From NCBI RefSeq assembly GCF_002564045.1, contig NZ_PDJK01000002.1:3844001-3908000 (forward strand): 64,000 nucleotides of DNA. Reading direction: 5' to 3'. The notes beneath the pieces are model-generated. The model saw nothing but the letters and a program-made list of their open reading frames with translations. It ran no database searches and was not told the DNA's origin. Position numbers and translations under genes: made by a program. The DNA is from Amycolatopsis sulphurea. GTDB lineage: Bacteria > Actinomycetota > Actinomycetes > Mycobacteriales > Pseudonocardiaceae. Shown piece after piece: positions 45,605 to 52,996 of the stretch (its first letter is position 1; each line of letters begins with the position of its first letter).

Positions 45605-46090
45605 ACAGAGTCATTCCTGCACCTGCACGCGGCAGTGTGCTGCGCCGCATTAGGGCACCACACCGCCGCGCTCGAACACTGCGGAACGGCTCGGAAAAAC
45701 CTGGCCCAGGCCACCGGTCCACATCCCGTTATCGGCTCGTCCCACACCGCCGAACTTGCCTTCCACAACGCTCAGATCATGCGCTGGCACAACGAAACCG
45801 ATGGCGCCGTCACCGCGTTGCACGCCGCCTTGCGCACCTATCCCGCCGGCGAACATCGCTCCCGCGCCCTCACCCTCGCCCTGCTGGCGCAACTCCTCCT
45901 CGACATGGGCCAATTCACCGACGCCCGCACCATGTGGCGCCGCGCCCTCACCGGTTACCCTCACCTGCGCTCAGCACGCACCACCGCCGCTCTCACCACC
46001 GTCGGCCAACGCCTTTCACGAGTCGGTAACCCGGGGACTGCCCGACAACGGTGTTTTCCGGCCAAGCGCGGGAAGGGACGGAAACACTGA
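45605..46090 (+). pseudogene. HTH-TPR regulator, C-terminal fragment
   Basis: The frame shows tetratricopeptide-like helices: ALGHHTAALEHCGTARKNLA, ELAFHNAQIMRWHNETDGAV, LLAQLLLDMGQFTDARTMWR and LTGYPHLRSARTTAALTTVG. This is the tail of actinobacterial transcriptional regulators with an XRE helix-turn-helix and TPRs. The DNA-binding part is missing. It ends just before the IS3 left repeat at 46122. Confidence 0.6.
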
Positions 46091-46157
46091 GCAAGCCTGG
46101 ATCCCCGTCCGGTTCTGGGGTTGACCCGTTTTGACGGACGGGGTCGTTGAGGTGGTG

Positions 46158-47062
46158 TCAGGCTATCTGACGGTCGGTGGTGTTGTGGGTCGCGTGGTGT
46201 CTGGTTTCGTAGGTGCTGGGGCTGAGGTAGCTGAGGCTGGAGTGCAGTCGGCGGGTGTTGTGCCGGCCTTCGATGTAGTCGAAGATCGCTTTGTGTGCGG
46301 CGGTTCTGGTGGGCCAGGCGCGGCGGTTGATCAGTTCCGCTTTGATGGTCGCGAAGAATGATTCGGTGACTGTGTTGTCCCCGGCACTGTCTCTTACGTC
46401 CCACCGATAAGCGCACTCCGTGGTTGTCGGCGAGGTCGCCGAACTGGGTGGAGGTGTGTTGGCAGCCGCGGTCGGAATGGAAGATCACCCCAGGCTCTGG
46501 GCGGCGCTGGGTGACGGCGTTGTTGAGCGCGTTGGCGATGAGGTCGGTGCGCAGGTGGTCTGCGGTGGCCTAGCCGACGACCCGGCGAGGCCCGAGGTCG
46601 ATGACGGTGGCCAGGTATAGCCAGCCTTCCCAGGTGTGGATGTAGGTGATGTCCCCGCACCAGCGTTTGTTGATTTCTTGTGCGCTGCACGAGAAATCTC
46701 GCGTGATCAGATCGGCGGGGGTGGTCGCGGCCGGGTCGGGAATCGTCGTGGTGCGCCACCGTTTCGGAGCCCGGCCCGCGCGGCCGGCGGCGCGCAGGAG
46801 CCGGGCGACGCGTTTGCGGGAATGCCGCCGCCCGCGGGCCCGTAGTTCGGCATGCAGCCGGGGTGTCCCGTAAGTGCCCTTCGACTCGTCGTGGATGGCG
46901 AGGATCTCCGCTGGTCGGTTCCGCGTCGGTTCGTTCGCGTGCGGACGGCTCAGCGGCGCGGTGGGCGTAGTAGGCGGCTCGGGGGACCTTCAGCAGTTCG
47001 CATGCGCGTTTGACGTTGCCGCTGCCGGCGTTCTCCGCCTCGATGAACGGGTACACGTTCAC
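46158..47062 (-). pseudogene. IS3 transposase orfB (rve integrase), inactivated
   Basis: From GTG 47062 (NVYPFIEAENAGSGN) the integrase-type transposase can be followed through several frames: KGTYGTPRLHAELRARGRRH, then NKRWCGDITYIHTWEGWLYL with the first catalytic Asp, IFHSDRGCQHTSTQFG with the second, and NTRRLHSSLSYLSPSTYE near the end. A TAG (46572-46570) interrupts the frame where homologues have Tyr (GYATADHL), and at least two frameshifts occur. The element can no longer move by itself. Confidence 0.8.
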
Positions 47063-47364
47063 CGGGTCTCCTTCGCGAAGAAAGCCGTCGCTCGTCCGAG
47101 GATCTCCACGTCCTCGGACAGACGGCGGTTCTCCCGCCGCAACCGGGCCAGCTCGTCCCGCTCGTCGCTGCTCAGCCCGCCGTCGGCGCGGGTCCCCGCG
47201 TCCCGCTCGGCCTGCGCGATCCACTCCCGCACGGCGGTCTCGGTCAGGTCGAAGTCCTTCGCGACCTGACCGATCGAGCGATCACCGCGCCGGCACAGCT
47301 CGACGATCTCAGCCTTGAACCCCCGCGTGAACGAACACCGCGCCCGAGGCTTCTTCCTGCCCAT
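47059..47364 (-). CDS. IS3 transposase orfA (HTH protein)
   Basis: 101 residues from ATG 47364 with GGAGACT upstream. It carries the HTH_Tnp_1 domain (FKAEIVELCRRGDRSIGQVA, DFDLTETAVREWIAQAE) and a leucine-rich coiled coil (ELARLRRENRRLSEDVEILG). It looks intact and overlaps the orfB start by GTGA. Confidence 0.88.
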   Translation of the reverse strand: MGRKKPRARCSFTRGFKAEIVELCRRGDRSIGQVAKDFDLTETAVREWIAQAERDAGTRADGGLSSDERDELARLRRENRRLSEDVEILGRATAFFAKETR

Positions 47365-47439
47365 AGTCTCCATGATGAGGGACATCCTTCCGGAGGCACA
47401 CGCCTCCTGATCTTGGATGTCCGTCAAAGCGGGTCACGC

Positions 47440-47898
47440 CCAATGAGGATCGCAACTGAGTTGTACTGCGCTGAGCGGGAAGTGGCCCGCCCCGGTGGCA
47501 TCGGCCATCAGGGGCCGATGAGGATCGCAACGTTGACGGGCTGGAAACCCTCAAGGGCGGTCACGACGGTGGCATCGGCCACCCCAGGGGCCGATGAGGA
47601 TCGCAACTACGCTGCGTCAGGGGATAACCCGAGCGCGCATGTCGCGTGGCATCGGCCCCGGGGGCTGATGAGGATCGCAATGCGGATCAGGGCTGCGACG
47701 TAGTCGCGGGCCTCGGCCAGCGCCACCGGCCCTCCGGGGTCGATGAGGACCGCAACTTCAACCGGCTCGAGAACCACCTCGAAGAAGACCACGTGGCGTC
47801 GGCCCCGGGGCCGATGAGGATCGCAACAGCCTGGTCGCTTCGCTGGTGATGGCGTGCTCCGCCGAGGGTGGCATCGGCTCGAACCGATGGACCGTAAC
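47440..47898 (+). CRISPR. Short orphan CRISPR array with variable repeats
   Basis: Repeats end in GATGAGGATCGCAAC and form a GGCC-rich palindrome (ATCGGCC...GGGCCGAT). Copies: 47440-47456 (3' part only), 47495-47531, 47569-47607, 47646-47680, 47720-47756, 47793-47827 and a degenerate last copy 47868-47898. Spacers of 36-40 bases lie between. Repeat length varies (35-39) in the palindrome loop. The decayed copy at the right suggests the leader was on the left, where the IS3 element now sits. No cas gene is visible in the window. Confidence 0.88.
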
Positions 47899-48230
47899 TC
47901 CCGTAGCCCAGTCAGCCGAATGGCCTCGGTACCGATTGGTACCCCAGAGGTGATCTCGTAGAAAGCAGGCTGGCGAGTGCGCGTGAGTGGCTCTGATCGC
48001 GGTGTGGGGTGGGGCAGACGGGCGTGGAGTCCCTGGCAGAAGAAGAAGTCAGGCAGTTCGCCCAGTTCCAGCTTGTCATCTGTGGAGCTGCCGGTCAGCA
48101 CGCGCGTACGGGCAATGACCCGCAAACGCGGGCTGACTAGCAGAAACAGGTGAACTGCTGATGCTCACACCCTGAAGGCTGTGTCACGGTCCTGCATTGC
48201 GCGCTGGGACGCGTAGAGTGGCCAGGAACC
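47899..48230. other. No gene seen
   Basis: On the minus strand a frame (48125 downwards) reads MRVIARTRVLTGSSTDDKLE, then DFFFCQGLHARLPHPT, but it runs straight through the CRISPR array and matches no family known to me. It is therefore not called as a gene. Confidence 0.35.
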
Positions 48231-50167
48231 TCAGGTTTCGCTATTGTCGATGGTCGCGGTGAGCGTGTCGGCGAAGGTGTCGAGGCGTTGCCGGAGAGCG
48301 ACGTAGTGGCCTGTGGGCTGGCGTGCGCTGATGAGCGGCCATCTCGTGTGGACGTGTCGGATGATCGGCCCGCCTGGTCGGGGCTGGTCGACGTTGGGGC
48401 GGATGGCTGGGGCGAGGACGTGCTCGCCGTGGGTGATGCGGACCCAGACCCAGACGGAGGCGAGCAGGCGTTTGCTGTCGCCTCAACCGATGTAGGGGCG
48501 GACGGGGCCGGAGATGGGGTGCGTGGGCAGGCCGGCGATCAGGGTTTCCCATTCGTCGTGCGAGAACGACCAGGTTTTGAGCGCGTCGCGCCGCTTGCCG
48601 TAGTCGGTCCGAGTGGCCGCGGTGTCGAGGTGGTGGGCGATGCTGTGGATGGCGGTGTCGAAGGCGTCAGAGGCTTGACCTCGGAGCTTCTGCTTGACGA
48701 CGGCGAGCGCGTTTTCGCTGGCGTAGTAAGGGATTCCGAGGAGCTCCGCGGCCTCGGCGGCATGTCCGCCGACACAGATTTGCGCGAGGCGGGCCGCCGC
48801 GGCGCGACGCAGCAGTTGAGGTTTGACGTCGGTGATGTGAGCAAGGTGTTCGGTGTGCCATTCCGCCAGCAGATGCTGCGGGATGTGCTGGATGCCGAAC
48901 CGAACCGGCTGCGGACGCGGGGACCGTGGTCGGCAGCGAACACCGAGCTCCTTCATCACGTTGCGGTCTCTGATCTCCAGACCGAGCGCGGTGCGCAAGC
49001 CGGGCGAGCAGTGCCCGCCGCCGGCCAGGAACTGCCGGGTCCAGAGGGACGCGCTGGCCGGCGCCGCGATCACGAGCGGGCGTAGCAGTGTGCGGACTCT
49101 GTCGGTGTCGGCCGTGCTGGCGATCTGGTTGGCCAGGACGAGCAGGTACACGCCAACGGTAGAATCCAGGGGCGGTTTGTCGTAAAGGGCGATCTCCCGC
49201 GCAGCGTGGCCGGAACGGCGGATGGCGTCAATCTGCTCGCGGGTGTTCCGAATGTGTTCGTCGATTGCTTGTGCGGCGGGCGCGGCGGGCGTGAGGAGAT
49301 CGCCGGCCGTAGGCCAGGATGACGCGATGAGGCAGCAGATCAGGCGCAAGTCAACGAAGTAGCGTGCGGGGTCGGTGGGCTGCCCGACGCTGGTGATCGT
49401 CTCCGGCATGTCCGCGAGGAGCAGGGCGAGCAGCCGCGTTTGGAAGCGAAGGAACTCGCTGTCACCGGGGAGATCCGGTCCCCGGTGCGACGGACCATCG
49501 AGTCGGGTTTGGCAGATGCGCCCGCGAGTGCCGTTGTGCGTGGGCGCGATGGAGTTGCGGCACTCGACTGGATGCAGCTCGGCGCTGGCGGGTTGGGTCA
49601 GCAGTTGGACCTGGCCGGTGGCGCGATGGTGGGCGGGCTGGTCGCAGCTTGGGCAGGTATGGCGGAGCAGGCGTCGGTGAAGCGGACAGGCGAACACGAC
49701 GGGCAGCCGCCAGGTGAGTTTCCAGGCCCCGCCGTGCTGGTCTTGGATCGGCTGCCGTCGCCGGCCAGGCAGTCGGGGCAGTAGCGGCTGGCTCGGGAGA
49801 ACACCCAGTTCTCTTTGACGAAGATCCCGTGGTTCTGGCGTTGGCGGCCGGAGAACGCGGGATTCACCGGCGGGTAGCGGTCGGCGAAGCTGATCAGGGT
49901 CAGCGCGGTGACTTCCGCGGTGGACAGGTGTGTCGCTCGGGCGAAGGCCGCGGCGTGGTCAGGGGTGAGGGCAAGCAGACGGCCGGCGGGAATGCTGGGC
50001 AGGTGGGCGTCGGCGAGGCCGGTGAGTACGGCGACCCTGGCAGGTGATAGATCGAGCCGGTGGGCGAGCCGCAGCAGGTAGCCGACAAGCGACTCGCCGG
50101 CCAGCGGATCGAGACTGCGGGGAAGCGGCTGGACCCCGGTCTTCGGGCGGGGTCGGGGTCTGGTCAC
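48231..50167 (-). pseudogene. TniQ-like protein with one frameshift and one stop
   Basis: From GTG 50167 the frame reads PRSLDPLAGESLVGYLLRLA, then the zinc-ribbon-like SRYCPDCLAGDG, as in TniQ-domain proteins. Near 49745 a base is missing; the next frame continues GGAWKLTWRLPVVFACPLHR, RHTCPSC and a long helical C-terminal region. A TGA at 48485-48483 interrupts it; 83 further in-frame codons (for example VWVWVRITHGEHVLAPA) match the end of the related gene at 62895. TniQ proteins guide DNA transposition in Tn7-like elements; no tnsA, B or C is seen here. Confidence 0.7.
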
Positions 50168-50256
50168 CAGCACAGCGCCCACCACAGTGCTTCGTCGGCG
50201 CCGCTGACATAGTCGCCGCTGTGGCGGAGCTTGTTCAGCTTGTCGACCCGCTGCAT
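50164..50256 (-). CDS. 30-codon ORF coupled to the TniQ-like gene
   Basis: ATG 50256 with GAGGACGAGA upstream gives a 30-residue peptide beginning MQRVDKLNKLRHSGDYVSGA and ending LWWALCW. Its TGA overlaps the GTG start of the TniQ-like gene (GTGA). The coupling and the purine-rich leader suggest it may be translated; function unknown. The 170 bases between it and the GTPase gene contain a protein-like piece (SWPDYVALEIVEHTDVDTLA) without a start. Confidence 0.4.
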   Translation of the reverse strand: MQRVDKLNKLRHSGDYVSGADEALWWALCW

Positions 50257-50430
50257 GGTCTCGTCCTCGGTGCGACTTCAGTTCGGGGTGCACGATGTCC
50301 ATCCCCTGGACAACGGCCAGCGTATCGACGTCGGTGTGCTCGACGATCTCGAGAGCGACGTAGTCGGGCCAGCTTGCCGGCACCGGTCCGCCAGGTATCC
50401 GATCCGTCAGATCGGTTCCATCTCGGGTAG

Positions 50431-52392
50431 TCAGACGCGGCGGGTCGTGTGGAGGAGGTATTCCTTGGGGTTGAGGGGGTTGGCATCGGTGCGAGGGCGG
50501 CGGGGTGGTTGACCTTGGGTAGGGCGATGGGCGTGGGGGCGAGAGGCCATGGCGGCTTCGCCTTGGGTGAGGGTGGGGAGGGCTTGGCGGATGCGCTGCG
50601 TTGACGCGGCAGGCAGAATGCCCTCGATCGCACAGTTGTCACCGGTGAAGACAGGTGCTTCTGGCGTTGCGCCAGCTGCGGCGAGGGTGGAGAGAACGGT
50701 GCTGGTGTGGGCGATCGGGCAGTCAACGTGGAACCAGTCGACGGGTTCCAGGACTTGAGTGCCTGCACGGCGGAGGGCTTGCATCAGGACCAAAGGTGTC
50801 ACGCCACGGAAGTCTCCCGCGGTGCTGTGGGGAGCATCGTAGCCAACGTGGGTCAGGCGGACTTTGATGTCCACCACCTCCCAGCCGTAGATGCCTTGTT
50901 GCAACGTAGAGGTCACGGACTCCTCAATAGCCGCGTAGAAAGACAGCGGTAGGGCACCGAGACCGACGGCGAGTTGGTAGTGCACACCTGATCCGACAGC
51001 GCCGGCGGCAACGGAAACACCCACCGTGGCCCAGAAGTGGTTCCGTCCTCTATGGATGAACTCGTGCAGTGCAGACCCTGTGCCGACTGGTCGCTCCAAG
51101 CACACCACCTCTATAGGGGAGAAGGTGACTGCCAGCCCGTAACGCTCGGCCAGCAGCACCTCCAACACTTCCCGCTGGACCTCGCCGTAGAGGGATACCT
51201 GAATTCCGTCGGCCGCCCTGCACACGTTGATGTGCGGGTCCTCCTCCGTGAGTTCTTGTAAAGCCGCGTACAGCGCCTCCGCCTCGGCGCGGTCAACGGA
51301 CTTCACGGTGGTTCGCATGCCAGGTGGGGCGAACGGTCGGCCGCGCCTGGTGCCATCGTCACAGCCGATGCGGTCGCCGACCCTAGCCTCAGCGAGTCCG
51401 CTCACCCGTCCGATGTCGCCGGGTAGTGCGTTGGCAGGTACGGTGCAGACGCCGCGGTCGAACACCTCAACCCGGCTCGGTCGTGCAGTCACCGACATCC
51501 GGCCCGCCCGGTGCAATTCCAGTGGTGACCGGGCCGCCAGTGTGCCGGAGTCGACTCGGATATAGGCGACCTTCTCCCCAGTGGGGCGTCGCTCGACTTT
51601 GAACACTGTGCCGCGCAGGTCGTCGGCCGGGGTGCCTGCGCTTGCCGGGATCAGGTCGACGACCGCGTCGAGCAACGGTCCGACGCCGACACCCAGCACC
51701 GCGGAACCGAAGTACACCGGGTACATAGCGCCCACAGCGGTCCGCTTGGCGACCCGATGCCAGTACTCGGCCGCGCTGACCGGGCGCTGGTCATCGACAT
51801 ACCGTTGCAGGAACCCGGGATCCACGTCGGCGAGCACTTCAGCGGCCTCGGCGGCGAACCCCGTACCCGCGAAGGACCGCGGAGCCACCGCCACCTGTGG
51901 CGTGCCCAGATCCGAGACGTCGCACATCCGTAGCACCGAGGGTGAGAGCGCCGAGCTGATCGCCGCGACGAGGTCGGCGCACCGGGCACCGCGCCGGTCG
52001 ACCTTGTTGACGAACAGCAGCGCGGGCACACCCATCTCGGCCACGGTCCGCATCAGCAGCCGAGTCTGTGGTTGCACACCTTCTACAGCGGACACAACGA
52101 CGATGACACCGTCGAGCACCCCGAGCACGCGCTCCACCTCGGCGATGAAGTCTGCGTGTCCCGGTGTGTCAATCAGGTTCACCTTGGTACCGCGCATGGT
52201 GAACGTCGCCACTGCGGCCCGCACGGTGATGCCACGCCGCCGCTCCACGGCAAGCGAGTCGGTCTGGGTGTCACCCGAATCGACGCTGCCCACCTCGTCG
52301 ATGACGCCCGCGGTGTGCAGCAACCGCTCGGTCAGGCTGGTCTTACCTGCGTCGACGTGCGCCAGCACCCCGATGTTGATCGTCGTTCCCAC
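50431..52392 (-). CDS. TetM/OtrA-like ribosomal protection GTPase (EF-G family)
   Basis: 653 residues from GTG 52392, chosen because the G-domain begins right there (TTINIGVLAHVDAGKTSLTE) and GGAG lies 9 bases upstream; an earlier GTG at 52443 lacks a ribosome-binding site. G1 AHVDAGKT, switch RRGITV, G3 DTPGH and G4 NKVD are intact, followed by EF-G domains II-V. The length and lack of an EF-G-type domain insertion point to the Tet(M)/OtrA class, which removes antibiotics from the ribosome. The C-terminus carries an Arg/Pro-rich extension. It is divergent from the peptide gene at 52786, so it may give self-resistance (inference). Confidence 0.88.
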   Translation of the reverse strand: MGTTINIGVLAHVDAGKTSLTERLLHTAGVIDEVGSVDSGDTQTDSLAVERRRGITVRAAVATFTMRGTKVNLIDTPGHADFIAEVERVLGVLDGVIVVVSAVEGVQPQTRLLMRTVAEMGVPALLFVNKVDRRGARCADLVAAISSALSPSVLRMCDVSDLGTPQVAVAPRSFAGTGFAAEAAEVLADVDPGFLQRYVDDQRPVSAAEYWHRVAKRTAVGAMYPVYFGSAVLGVGVGPLLDAVVDLIPASAGTPADDLRGTVFKVERRPTGEKVAYIRVDSGTLAARSPLELHRAGRMSVTARPSRVEVFDRGVCTVPANALPGDIGRVSGLAEARVGDRIGCDDGTRRGRPFAPPGMRTTVKSVDRAEAEALYAALQELTEEDPHINVCRAADGIQVSLYGEVQREVLEVLLAERYGLAVTFSPIEVVCLERPVGTGSALHEFIHRGRNHFWATVGVSVAAGAVGSGVHYQLAVGLGALPLSFYAAIEESVTSTLQQGIYGWEVVDIKVRLTHVGYDAPHSTAGDFRGVTPLVLMQALRRAGTQVLEPVDWFHVDCPIAHTSTVLSTLAAAGATPEAPVFTGDNCAIEGILPAASTQRIRQALPTLTQGEAAMASRPHAHRPTQGQPPRRPRTDANPLNPKEYLLHTTRRV

Positions 52393-52785
52393 GCTGTGCC
52401 ACTCCGCTGTGGTCGGTGTTGCCCGGCAGGTTTCCTTGGACACCGCTGTGGCTACGCATGGTTACCCCCTGTTTGAAACGACAGCACTCAACGTTACCTT
52501 ATGATCACGCCGCATGGTAGCCCGAGCGGGGGCGCGTCCAGTAACTGGTTGGCGATTCAGCGGTGTTCGACCAAGCAGGTGAACGTCCCATATTGGCCAT
52601 ATTGGCCATTGACGCCCAGCGGCCGTGGAACCTACGTTCGAACTGTATGCGTTGGGAGGCCGCATCATCTGGGGATTTTCCGGAAGTTGCGTGCCTTTCT
52701 GGTCGCATATTTTCTGATCCGCGCCTGTCGGAGGTGACGTCGCCGAGCGGCGCTTTCTGCTGAATTCGACGAAAGGGGAACGACA
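52393..52785. promoter_or_regulatory. Divergent promoter region, GTPase / peptide cluster
   Basis: A 390-base spacer, clearly AT-richer than the flanks. It holds the tandem direct repeat TATTGGCCA TATTGGCCA (52591-52608), which also contains the palindrome TGGCCA, followed at once by TTGACG (52609-52614), a -35-like word; TACGTT at about 52634 could be the -10. AAAGGGGAA (52772-52780) is the ribosome-binding site of the peptide gene. The repeats are candidate operator sites (inference). Confidence 0.5.
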
Positions 52786-52926
52786 GTGGAGAACTATCCG
52801 TTCGAGAAGAAGCCCGCATTCTTCCCGTCGGTCTCGGCCGAGATGTTCTTCGAGGCCCAGGCGATGCCGGAGCTGTTCGAGAACGTCGAGGTGGACGCCG
52901 AACTGGACGCTCTGCTCAACGCGTGA
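52786..52926 (+). CDS. 46-residue peptide, candidate RiPP precursor
   Basis: GTG 52786 with AAAGGGGAA 5 bases upstream encodes 46 residues, too short for an ordinary gene search. The N-terminal half is aromatic and basic (ENYPFEKKPAFFPSVSAEMF). The C-terminal half is strongly acidic (FEAQAMPELFENVEVDAELD then ALLNA) and looks like an amphipathic recognition helix. No Cys is present and there is a single Tyr, so lanthionine or azole chemistry from Cys is excluded. It is followed by a perfect hairpin and then a run of modification-type genes, the usual layout for a peptide made in excess over its enzymes. Which part would be leader and which core cannot be told. Confidence 0.7.
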   Translation: MENYPFEKKPAFFPSVSAEMFFEAQAMPELFENVEVDAELDALLNA

Positions 52927-52932
52927 GCCCCG

Positions 52933-52961
52933 CCGCGGGAGGGGCTGGCCCCCTCCCGCGG
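52933..52961 (+). terminator. Perfect 12-bp hairpin behind the peptide gene
   Basis: CCGCGGGAGGGG (52933-52944) and CCCCTCCCGCGG (52950-52961) pair completely around a 5-base loop, 7 bases after the peptide stop codon. A short T-poor tail (TCTTGCC) follows. It would act as a partial terminator, raising peptide mRNA over that of the downstream genes. Confidence 0.75.
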
Positions 52962-52996
52962 TCTTGCCCACCTGACCGGCACGAAAGGGGGCCACC

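Larger units (their letters stand above)
46122..47436 (-). mobile_element. IS3-family insertion sequence with inverted repeats
   Basis: The ends carry 18-base imperfect inverted repeats: TGACCCGTTTTGACGGAC at 46122-46139 and, reversed, TGACCCGCTTTGACGGAC at 47436-47419 (one mismatch). Between them lie orfA and a damaged orfB on the minus strand. Total length is 1315 bases, typical for IS3. No clear target duplication was found. The right end touches a truncated CRISPR repeat at 47440. Confidence 0.9.

Noticed and set aside
45511..46029. Plus-strand frame 45511-46029 as an alternative gene
   Set aside because: Its composition is Arg/Pro/His-biased, and the neighbouring frame gives the clear TPR-like regulator sequence.
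47607..48125. Minus-strand frame over the CRISPR array as a cas gene
   Set aside because: It runs through repeats and spacers, has no recognisable Cas motif, and its repeat-derived part is an accident of the array sequence.
47440..50167. CRISPR array next to a TniQ-like gene as a CRISPR-associated transposon
   Set aside because: No tnsA, tnsB, tnsC or cascade genes are visible, the TniQ-like gene is broken, and a second TniQ-like gene lies far away without an array. Proximity is more simply explained by an accessory region.
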